A stretch of DNA of 10,649 nt from Methylobacterium sp. (GTDB lineage: Bacteria; Pseudomonadota; Alphaproteobacteria; Rhizobiales; Beijerinckiaceae), in contig JADCCH010000310.1 in the NCBI GenBank assembly GCA_020252865.1, forward strand, positions 1-10,649, in the 5' to 3' direction. Made by a program: the position numbers and the translations under genes. Below are positions 1 through 5,490 of this stretch, piece after piece. How positions within the stretch are numbered: the stretch's first letter is position 1; every line of letters starts with the position of its first letter. A model generated the notes under the pieces. That model made no database searches. It saw only the letters and a program-made list of their open reading frames with translations, and was not told the DNA's origin.

Positions 1-1
1 C

Positions 2-97
2 TCCTGGCAGGGCATCAATTCTCGCGTGCTCTCGGCGAAGCGCCCTGCCCTTTCCAGCAAGGGATTCCAGAAGCTCACCATCGACCGACGACAGTAG
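2..97 (+). CDS. possible 3' end of an upstream gene (partial, unidentified)
   Basis: One plus-strand frame is open from the window edge to a TAG at 95-97. It reads as a basic C-terminal tail ending ...SSKGFQKLTIDRRQ. I do not recognise the family, and 31 residues are too few for a functional call. An alternative on the opposite strand is an ORF starting at an ATG at 81 and leaving through the left edge (MVSFWNPLLERAGRF...), but it has no clear ribosome binding site. The choice between them needs sequence to the left of the window. Confidence 0.25.
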   Translation, partial: SWQGINSRVLSAKRPALSSKGFQKLTIDRRQ

Positions 98-170
98 CCG
101 CCCCGCGCCTGCCGCGCGCCATTGCGGCCCGCGCGGTTTTCGGCCAACCTCCGTTTCGCCGAGCAGCCTC

Positions 171-186
171 GTTCTTCAAAAAGAAC
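171..186. repeat. perfect 6-bp inverted repeat upstream of metY
   Basis: GTTCTT (171-176) and AAGAAC (181-186) are perfect inverted repeats separated by CAAA. The repeat lies just before a TTGACA hexamer at 194-199, the place where an operator would sit if that hexamer is a -35 element. It could also form a small RNA hairpin, but no T-run follows on the plus strand, so a terminator is unlikely in that direction. No regulator can be assigned from the sequence. Confidence 0.3.
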
Positions 187-193
187 AAAATGG

Positions 194-222
194 TTGACAG
201 GAGAAATTACGTTCGGCAAAAA
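194..222 (+). promoter_or_regulatory. candidate -35 element (TTGACA) for metY
   Basis: TTGACA at 194-199 matches the sigma70 -35 consensus exactly. The position 16-18 bp downstream (about 216-223, gcaaaaag) is a poor -10 match, so the promoter rests on the -35 alone. If it is used, transcription would start around 228-232, inside the inverted repeat at 224-238. In that case the repeat would act as a DNA operator rather than as an RNA structure. Confidence 0.3.
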
Positions 223-259
223 GTCCACACTTTGTGGATTTGCCCATTTTTGCCGGGCA
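214..259 (+). promoter_or_regulatory. nested inverted repeats in the metY leader
   Basis: Three complementary pairs are visible. CGGCAAAAA (214-222) pairs perfectly with TTTTTGCCG (247-255) over 9 bp. Inside it TCCACA (224-229) pairs with TGTGGA (233-238) around a CTT loop. TGCCC (241-245) pairs with GGGCA (255-259). The first and third pairs share base 255 and topologically cross, so they would compete. The metY Shine-Dalgarno sequence follows 5 nt later (265-269). The arrangement could be a cis-regulatory RNA controlling translation, or the inner palindrome could be a protein operator. SAM-II riboswitches occur before met genes in Alphaproteobacteria, but I could not fit their conserved core here. 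Confidence 0.35.
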
Positions 260-275
260 TTTTTGGAGGATGATG

Positions 276-1559
276 ATGACCGACCGCGCGCCCGGATTTT
301 CGACCCTTGCGATTCATGCCGGCGCCCAGCCGGACCCGACGACCGGCGCGCGCGCCACGCCCATCTACCAGACGACCTCTTTCGTGTTCGATGACGTGGA
401 TCATGCGGCCTCGCTGTTCGGTCTGCAGGCCTTCGGCAACATCTACACCCGTCTCGGCAACCCCACCAATGCGGTGCTGGAAGAGCGCGTCGCGGCGCTC
501 GAAGGCGGCACCGCCGCGCTCGCCGTGGCCTCGGGCCATGCGGCGGAGCATCTCGTCTTCCACGCCCTGCTGGAACCGGGCGACGAATTCATCGCCGCGA
601 AGAAGCTCTATGGCGGTTCGATCAACCAGTTCAACCATGCCTACAGGAAGTTCGGCTGGAACGTGGTCTGGGCGGATAGCGACGATCTCGAGAGCTTCCG
701 CAAGGCGGTAACGCCCAAGACCAAGGCGATTTTCGTGGAGTCCATTGCGAATCCGGGCGGCGTGATCACCGATCTCGATGGCATTGCGAAAATCGCGCGC
801 GATGCCGGCGTGCCGCTGATCGTCGACAACACGCTCGCGACCCCCTACCTCATTCGCCCCTTCGAGCACGGCGCGAACATCGTGGTGCACAGCCTGACGA
901 AGTTCCTGGGGGGGCATGGCAATTCGATCGGCGGCGTGATCGTCGATGGCGGCAATTTCGATTGGTCGAAGACCGGCAAGCGCTACCCCTCGCTCACCGC
1001 GCCGCGCCCGGAATATGCGGGGATCGTGCTGGGCGAGACCTTCGGCAATTTCGCCTTCGCGATTGCCTGCCGCGTGCTCGGTCTGCGTGACCTTGGCCCG
1101 GCACTCTCGCCGTTCAACGCGTTCCAGCTTCTGACGGGCATCGAGACCCTGCCTCTGCGCATGCAGCGCCATTCGGACAATGCGCAGAAGGTTGCGGAAT
1201 TCCTCTCGAAACACGCGCAGGTGAGCTGGGTTTCCTATCCCGGCCTCAAGGGTGACAAATATCACGCGCTCCAGCAGAGATATTCGCCCAAGGGCGCGGG
1301 CGCGGTCTTCACCTTCGGCCTCAAGGGCGGCTACGAGGCGGGCATCAAGCTTGTGTCGAACCTCAAGCTCTTCTCGCATCTCGCAAATGTCGGCGACACC
1401 CGCAGCCTCGTGATCCACCCCGCCTCCACCACGCATCGCCAGTTGACCGACGAGCAGCGCAAGCAGGCCGGCGCGGGCCCGGAAGTGATCCGCCTGTCGA
1501 TCGGCATCGAGGATGCGGAGGATCTGATCGCGGATCTGGATCAGGCGCTGAAAGCCTGA
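276..1559 (+). CDS. metY: O-acetylhomoserine sulfhydrylase (O-acetylhomoserine aminocarboxypropyltransferase)
   Basis: This cytoplasmic PLP enzyme of the Cys/Met-metabolism family joins O-acetyl-L-homoserine with sulfide to give homocysteine in direct-sulfhydrylation methionine synthesis. The 427-aa product fits MetY (about 425-430 aa) better than the shorter MetZ or cystathionine synthases. Visible features are IYTRLGNPT (residues 56-64; Tyr57 and Arg59 are the usual PLP-phosphate contacts from the neighbouring subunit), the SGHAA turn (86-90), the PLP-ring aspartate in IVDNT (Asp184), the Schiff-base lysine in HSLTKFLGGHG (Lys209), and a C-terminal RLSIGIED block. Three in-frame ATGs lie in a row at 270, 273 and 276. 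GGAGG at 265-269 is 6 nt from the last, so 276 is preferred. An in-frame GTG at 234 has no matching ribosome site. The gene ends 20 bp from convergent ctaA, and its leader carries inverted repeats that may regulate it. The family call is firm. The acetyl versus succinyl substrate is inferred from length and overall similarity. Confidence 0.94.
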   Translation: MTDRAPGFSTLAIHAGAQPDPTTGARATPIYQTTSFVFDDVDHAASLFGLQAFGNIYTRLGNPTNAVLEERVAALEGGTAALAVASGHAAEHLVFHALLEPGDEFIAAKKLYGGSINQFNHAYRKFGWNVVWADSDDLESFRKAVTPKTKAIFVESIANPGGVITDLDGIAKIARDAGVPLIVDNTLATPYLIRPFEHGANIVVHSLTKFLGGHGNSIGGVIVDGGNFDWSKTGKRYPSLTAPRPEYAGIVLGETFGNFAFAIACRVLGLRDLGPALSPFNAFQLLTGIETLPLRMQRHSDNAQKVAEFLSKHAQVSWVSYPGLKGDKYHALQQRYSPKGAGAVFTFGLKGGYEAGIKLVSNLKLFSHLANVGDTRSLVIHPASTTHRQLTDEQRKQAGAGPEVIRLSIGIEDAEDLIADLDQALKA

Positions 1560-1579
1560 GGCCTCAAGCGTTTACAAAA

Positions 1580-2668
1580 TCATGGCGCGTGGCCCGCCGG
1601 CCGCGCTTCCGCTTGTGGTGCCGTGCGCATCGCGTGGATCACGGCGGTCAGCAACACAAACATCGCCATCGCCTGATGCGCGAGGCCAGCCCAGAGCGGC
1701 ACGACGAGCAGCAGCGTGACGATGCCGAGCACGCCCTGCAACAGCACCATCGCGGCCACCATCCGCGCCATCTTCGCAACCGAGGTTCCGCGCGCGGCCC
1801 AGGCGTGCCAGATCGCGAGCGCCAGCAGCAGATAGGCACCGATGCGGTGATTGAACTGCACCAGGGTGGGGTTATCGACGAAATTCTCCCAGAAGACCGG
1901 GTTCCGGGCCAGATTTTCGAGCGGCGGCAGGAGCGCGCCGTCCATCAGCGGCCAGGTGTTGTAGGTGAAGCCGGCCTTCGAGCCCGCGACGAGCCCGCCG
2001 AGCGCGATCTGCGCCAGAACCGCCAGCACCAAAGCCCAGGCCGCCCGGCTGAGGCCCATGCTCCCCGCCTTCTTCGCACCGAACGCGCCCCAATGCGCGG
2101 CCATCACCACAAGCCCGGTGAAGAATAGACACGCAAAGGCGAGATGCAGGGTGAGCTTCACCGGCGCGACCGCGATCATCCCCGGCTGGAGGCCCGAGGC
2201 GACCATGATCCAGCCGATCGTGCCCTGAAGCGCCAGCAGCAAGCCGAGCCCGAAGGTGAGCATCGCCATGCGGCCCTTGATGACCCGCGCGGCCCAGAAG
2301 GCGAGGAACCCGCCGAGCATCACGAGGCCGATGACGCGGCCCAACTGCCTGTGGCCCCATTCCCACCAGTAGATGAACTGGAAATCGCCGAGACTCATGC
2401 CGGAATTGAGCAGCCGGTATTGCGGGCTCGCACGGTAAAGCTCGAATTCCTTCGCCCAATCCGCAGCCGAAAGCGGCGGCAACGCGCCGGTGATCGGCTT
2501 CCATTCGGTGATGGAAAGGCCCGAACCCGTGAGACGCGTCGCCCCACCCACCGTCACCATGATCAGCACCAGCGCGATCAGCACCAGCAACCAGGCACGG
2601 AAGGCGCCCGCGCCGCGCGCTTGCGCTCTGGCGAAAACCGGGGCTTCGGACAGGCTCATCACCGACAC
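1580..2668 (-). CDS. ctaA: heme A synthase (COX15/CtaA family)
   Basis: This inner-membrane enzyme oxidises the C8 methyl of heme O to a formyl group, making heme A for aa3-type cytochrome oxidases. The 362-aa product has the expected eight or so hydrophobic segments. Signature blocks are TRLTGSGLSITEWKPITG (44-61), YWWEWGHRQLGR (100-111), LTLHLAFA (172-179), YNTWPLMDG (236-244), QFNHRIGAY (271-279) and LAHQAMA (329-335). The four conserved heme-ligand histidines are His106, His175, His274 and His331. The proposed start is a GTG at 2668 with GGAG (2677-2680) 8 nt upstream; an in-frame ATG at 2659 would shorten the protein by three residues. It converges with metY (20-bp gap, no visible terminator hairpin) and diverges from the DUF2842 gene. 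No other heme or cytochrome oxidase gene is in the window. The family assignment is very secure. Confidence 0.95.
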   Translation of the reverse strand: MSVMSLSEAPVFARAQARGAGAFRAWLLVLIALVLIMVTVGGATRLTGSGLSITEWKPITGALPPLSAADWAKEFELYRASPQYRLLNSGMSLGDFQFIYWWEWGHRQLGRVIGLVMLGGFLAFWAARVIKGRMAMLTFGLGLLLALQGTIGWIMVASGLQPGMIAVAPVKLTLHLAFACLFFTGLVVMAAHWGAFGAKKAGSMGLSRAAWALVLAVLAQIALGGLVAGSKAGFTYNTWPLMDGALLPPLENLARNPVFWENFVDNPTLVQFNHRIGAYLLLALAIWHAWAARGTSVAKMARMVAAMVLLQGVLGIVTLLLVVPLWAGLAHQAMAMFVLLTAVIHAMRTAPQAEARPAGHAP

Positions 2669-2809
2669 GGTTCATTCTCCGACGGGTTGCGTGATTTCAG
2701 CTCACGTCCCTTCATGCTCTTGCTCTTGCATCCTGCAGGTTTAGCCCGATATGCATCTTCGTCCGCAAAGGGCAAGCGACCGATCGCCGCGAGACGGGAA
2801 GGAACCGGA

Positions 2810-3028
2810 ATGAACCCGCGCTTGAAGAAATTCATCGGCACGCTGGTCATGGTCGTGTTCGTCATTCTCTATGCGCTGATCGTCATGACGATCGCCCCGC
2901 GCATGGTCGGGCCGGGCACCTCGAAACTCGTGGAACTGATGTTCTATCTCATCGCGGGGCTGGCCTGGGCTTTGCCGCTGATGCCGCTCATCCGCTGGAT
3001 GGAAAGGAAGCCGAATCCGAGGACCTGA
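2810..3028 (+). CDS. DUF2842 family small membrane protein
   Basis: The 72-aa product begins MNPRLKKFIGT and has two hydrophobic segments (about residues 8-29 and 43-62) separated by a short polar stretch, ending in a charged tail (RWMERKPNPRT). Its length, basic N-terminus and the WALPLMPLIRWM block match my recollection of the DUF2842 family of Alphaproteobacteria, which has no assigned function. The start has AAGGAA (2799-2804) 5 nt upstream of the ATG. The same frame stays open far upstream, antisense to ctaA, but that part is a shadow of ctaA. Its position beside ctaA recurs in rhizobia from memory, which hints at, but does not show, a respiratory-membrane link. The divergent intergenic region is 141 bp. 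Confidence 0.82.
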   Translation: MNPRLKKFIGTLVMVVFVILYALIVMTIAPRMVGPGTSKLVELMFYLIAGLAWALPLMPLIRWMERKPNPRT

Positions 3029-3679
3029 AGCGGCAAACGCACGAAATCCGGCCACTGGTGTCCATGCGGGGTTGCGCGGACAACTGCATGAACCTCTCGC
3101 GCATTTCCGCTGCCCGTAAGTCGCTACGGATTCGGGCCGGATAGATCGACCATCACTGTCGCGCCATCCTGCGCGATCCGGCGACCGATCCTCACGGCCT
3201 GCAGGGCAACATGCGTTTCAAGACCGAGGCCATGCAGGACCGGCACCTTCGCGGTGGCGAACACCATGCCGATGCGCCCGGGCGACACCGTATTGATCCG
3301 CGAGCGTTGCTTCTGAGGCTGACCGGAAGTTCATCGGCTTGGCCAAGGTCGAGCCCCCCTTGTACATTCTGCTCCTTCTTCTTCTGCTCATTCTTAGCGT
3401 GCCGGCGAGAGGGCTGTTCCGGCATGTTCATGATCTTGTGAAGAGCCTTGCGGCACGAAGGCAGGAGCCCCGGGAGCGTCTTCGGTTCCATGACCGGCGG
3501 CGCCGCCCTCCCACCCTCGCGGCGGATTTCGCGTGATGCCAAGCTCCTGAATTGGGCCTTGCGGGCCAAAGCCATGCAATGCAGGCTGAACCACGAACAT
3601 CTTTGCCACGAAAGCCTTGTCGCTCCTTTGCTTTCCCCCTTCAACCCCACTCAATCGCGAAAGCCCCGCGAGAAGCGGA
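3029..3679. other. gene-poor intergenic region
   Basis: This stretch of about 650 bp between the DUF2842 gene and the tRNA-Pro promoter holds no convincing intact gene. It contains a coding-like minus-strand fragment (3124-3333, listed separately). It also contains a plus-strand frame from a TTG at 3339 to a TGA at 3536 that would give a 65-aa peptide with a leucine-rich hydrophobic segment. That frame's third-position G+C is visibly lower than in the neighbouring genes, and its only ribosome-site candidate (GGAAG at 3325-3329) is 9 nt away. A short inverted repeat CCGTA (3114-3118)/TACGG (3125-3129) is present. I see no transposase, clear terminator or RNA gene. Confidence 0.5.
3124..3333 (-). 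pseudogene. unidentified coding-like fragment
   Basis: On the minus strand a frame is open from a stop at 3331-3333 to a TAG at 3124-3126. From a GTG at 3288 it would encode 54 residues beginning MSPGRIGMVFATAKVPVL and ending MVDLSGPNP. Third codon positions are about three-quarters G or C, as in the real genes here, and the residue mix is protein-like. No ribosome binding site precedes the GTG. A second minus-strand frame reads towards it (...GQADELPVSLRSNARGSI) and would join it after a single frameshift near 3290. This pattern fits the decayed 3' end of a gene. I do not recognise the family. It could also be a genuine small protein or chance. Confidence 0.28.
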
Positions 3680-3708
3680 TTGCCAGCCCGGCGGCGAATG
3701 CCTATAGA
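3680..3708 (+). promoter_or_regulatory. sigma70-type promoter of tRNA-Pro
   Basis: TTGCCA (3680-3685) and TATAGA (3703-3708) are separated by exactly 17 bp. Each differs from the sigma70 consensus at one or two positions. Transcription would begin near 3715, only about five bases before the mature tRNA end, which is a normal short leader for a tRNA gene. Confidence 0.6.
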
Positions 3709-3719
3709 GGCCACCGGTT

Positions 3720-3797
3720 CGGAGTGTAGCGCAGCCTGGTTAGCGCACTAGTCTGGGGGACTAGGGGTCGTGGGTTCGAATCCCGCCACTCCGACCA
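3720..3797 (+). tRNA. tRNA-Pro (anticodon GGG), CCA encoded
   Basis: The sequence folds into a full cloverleaf. The acceptor stem is CGGAGTG (3720-3726) with CACTCCG (3787-3793), the discriminator is A3794 and CCA is encoded at 3795-3797. The D stem is GCGC/GCGC with a GG-containing loop. The anticodon stem CTAGT/ACTAG carries a seven-base loop CTGGGGG, so the anticodon is GGG (proline, codons CCC/CCU). The T arm is GTGGG-TTCGAAT-CCCGC. The C1-G72 pair is typical of proline tRNAs. The gene stands alone, converging with the AKR-RidA gene 43 bp away. No second copy of its 3' end is visible in the window, so there is no evidence that it serves as an integration site here. Confidence 0.97.
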
Positions 3798-3840
3798 TCC
3801 GGTTTCCGGCAATGAGACCGCATCTCGCGCTGAGCGGACA

Positions 3841-5337
3841 TCAGGTTCCATCGCGGGATCCGATGATGGCATCGGCCTCGATCTCCACGCGATACCCCTC
3901 CCCGATCAGGCGGCTCACTTCGAGCATCGTGTTCGCCGGACGAATATGCGCGAAGTAATGCCCGTGGACGCGGGAAACGCCCTCCCATTCATCGGCATTG
4001 GTGAGATAGATGCGCGTGCGCACCACATCTTCCAGCCGCGCGCCGGCCGCGCTGAGGCTCGCGGCGATCTTGTCGAGAATGTAGGTCGTCTGCGCCGCGG
4101 CGCAGCCCGGCGCCACCGGCAGGCCCGCGCCATGTGTCGCGGTCGTGCCGCTGATGGTGATCTGGTTTCCAACCCGCATCGCGCGGCTGTAGCCCGCGAT
4201 CGGCTCCCAGAGGCTGCCCGTGCTGACGCGCACGCCATCGCTGTGGAAGGGCACCGGCTCTGCCGCGTAGATCTTCGGAAAGCCCTCGAGATGATGGCTG
4301 AGGTCGCCGGAAGCCGTGAGGAAGGGCGGCTTGCGATACTCGTCGCCACAATCGCCGGGCGGGTTGCGCATCCGGGCGAAGGCGGCATCGAGCCGGGCGT
4401 GATCCTCCGCATCGAGCGCAAAATCGAATACCCGGAGGTTATCGGCGCGGTATTCGTTCTCGCCCAGTCGCGCGCCCACGATCACCGCCGCGACGGCCGG
4501 CTGTTCCAGCACCCAGCGCGTCGCGACATTCGGAATGGAGACACCGTGTTTCTCGGCAATGGCGCTGGCTGCCGCGAGAATGGCCTGAAGCGCCGTCCAG
4601 CCGCCGATCTCATTGATAAAACGCTTGTATTTCGATTTCGACCAATCCGGGATGTCGCCTTGCGTTGGTTCTGGGCGGCCGAGCCAACGCTCGGAGAGGA
4701 AGCCGCCGCCCAGCGTTCCATAGGCGAGAAGCCGCACCCCGTGGCGCAATCCGACCCGGCTGAGATCACCCGCCGCGCGACGGTCGATGAGCGAGAAGCT
4801 CACCTGGTTCGCAACGATCGGCAGCCCGTGGGCGCAGAGCATGTGCAGGTGGTCGGCGTTGAAGTTGGTGAGGCCGATATGCCGGAACAGACCTTCCTCG
4901 CGGAGCTTCGCCATCTCGATCAGGGCATCAAGGTAACCCGGATGCTCATACATCCACCAATGGAACTGCATGAGGTCGATGCAGTCGGTCTGCATGCGGT
5001 CAAGCGATGTGCGGATGCCCTCGCGCACCAGTTCGGCGCTCATCTCGCCCGGTGCGGGGCACCATTTCGTGAAGGCGCGCGGCCTGGTATCCGGCAGGGA
5101 GCCGGCGCGGATGCGTTCCAGCAGGCGGCCGGTCAGCACCTCGGCCGAGCCGTAATGGTCCGCCATGTCGAAGGTGTCGAAACCCGCCTCGGCATAGGCG
5201 GAAAGCGTCTCTGCCCCGCGATCGGGGTCGATCACCCCCGATTTCCGTTCGATATCGGCGACCTGCCACAGCCCTGTGACGATGCGGGAAATCTCGAGGC
5301 CGGGGGCGAGCGTCGTGCGTTCGGGGCGGGAGGCCAT
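3841..5337 (-). CDS. aldo/keto reductase - RidA/YjgF-like fusion protein
   Basis: The 498-aa product joins two domains. Residues 1 to about 325 form an NAD(P)H-dependent aldo/keto reductase with its catalytic tetrad: Asp57 and Tyr62 (FDMADHYG), Lys91 (FTKWCP) and His126 (MQFHWW). VIVGAR (286-291) matches the cofactor-binding region. About 40 linker residues follow, then a RidA/YjgF/UK114-like domain (about 367-495) with ISGTTATH (395-402), VVRTRIYLTN (438-447) and RVEIEADAI (483-491). In canonical RidA imine deaminases an arginine lies just before the VEV strand (Arg105 in E. coli); here that position is Asn469, with Arg466 three residues earlier. The second domain may therefore bind a ligand without classical 2-aminoacrylate deaminase activity. 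The start is an ATG with AAGGA 6 nt upstream. There is no signal peptide, so it should be cytoplasmic. It diverges from the peptide-transport operon, suggesting a shared pathway. The domain calls are firm; the substrate is unknown. Confidence 0.88.
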   Translation of the reverse strand: MASRPERTTLAPGLEISRIVTGLWQVADIERKSGVIDPDRGAETLSAYAEAGFDTFDMADHYGSAEVLTGRLLERIRAGSLPDTRPRAFTKWCPAPGEMSAELVREGIRTSLDRMQTDCIDLMQFHWWMYEHPGYLDALIEMAKLREEGLFRHIGLTNFNADHLHMLCAHGLPIVANQVSFSLIDRRAAGDLSRVGLRHGVRLLAYGTLGGGFLSERWLGRPEPTQGDIPDWSKSKYKRFINEIGGWTALQAILAAASAIAEKHGVSIPNVATRWVLEQPAVAAVIVGARLGENEYRADNLRVFDFALDAEDHARLDAAFARMRNPPGDCGDEYRKPPFLTASGDLSHHLEGFPKIYAAEPVPFHSDGVRVSTGSLWEPIAGYSRAMRVGNQITISGTTATHGAGLPVAPGCAAAQTTYILDKIAASLSAAGARLEDVVRTRIYLTNADEWEGVSRVHGHYFAHIRPANTMLEVSRLIGEGYRVEIEADAIIGSRDGT

Positions 5338-5438
5338 GGTTCATCCTTGATGCGGGCGACCCGTGCGCTGTTGCGGAGCCCGGCCCGGTTAGCCCGACGC
5401 CGCCCCTGCAACCTTATCGATCGAGCCTATTGTATCAG

Positions 5439-5466
5439 CTAATATTTTGGGCCACGATCCTGTCAA
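5439..5466 (-). promoter_or_regulatory. candidate promoter for the AKR-RidA gene in the divergent region
   Basis: Read on the minus strand, TTGACA (5466-5461) is followed after 16 bp by TATTAG (5444-5439). The first hexamer is a perfect -35 and the second is a fair -10. Transcription would start near 5432, leaving a leader of about 95 nt. On the plus strand TAATAT (5440-5445) in the same AT-rich patch could be a -10 for the transporter operon, although no good -35 is visible at 5416-5422. If both are used, the two promoters overlap, an arrangement suited to joint control by one regulator. No regulator gene is present in the window. Confidence 0.4.
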
Positions 5467-5490
5467 TCTTCAATGCTCGGGGGAAACGTG

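Noticed and set aside
214..275. SAM-II or similar SAM riboswitch before metY
   Set aside because: The inverted repeats are real, but the conserved SAM-II core bases and pseudoknot pattern known to me could not be found, so no riboswitch class is assigned.
207..1436. A 409-residue minus-strand open frame antisense to metY
   Set aside because: Its composition is that of an antisense shadow, with no family motif, while the opposite strand encodes a fully recognisable PLP enzyme with an excellent ribosome site.
1560..1579. Bidirectional terminator between metY and ctaA
   Set aside because: The 20-bp gap (ggcctcaagcgtttacaaaa region) has no inverted repeat able to form a stem, so none is called.
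3355..3395. Pyrimidine-rich ctt/ctc/ctg tract as a microsatellite
   Set aside because: The repeat units are imperfect and only a few copies long; it is noted only as the cause of the leucine run in a doubtful small ORF.
3720..3840. Integration of a mobile element at tRNA-Pro
   Set aside because: No integrase, phage or conjugation gene follows, no second copy of the tRNA 3' end is visible in the window, and the genes downstream have ordinary codon use.
3946..5442. A 498-residue plus-strand open frame antisense to the AKR-RidA gene
   Set aside because: It mirrors the real gene, is rich in Arg, Ala, Glu and His in a low-complexity way typical of antisense frames in G+C-rich DNA, has no recognisable domain and has no ribosome site.
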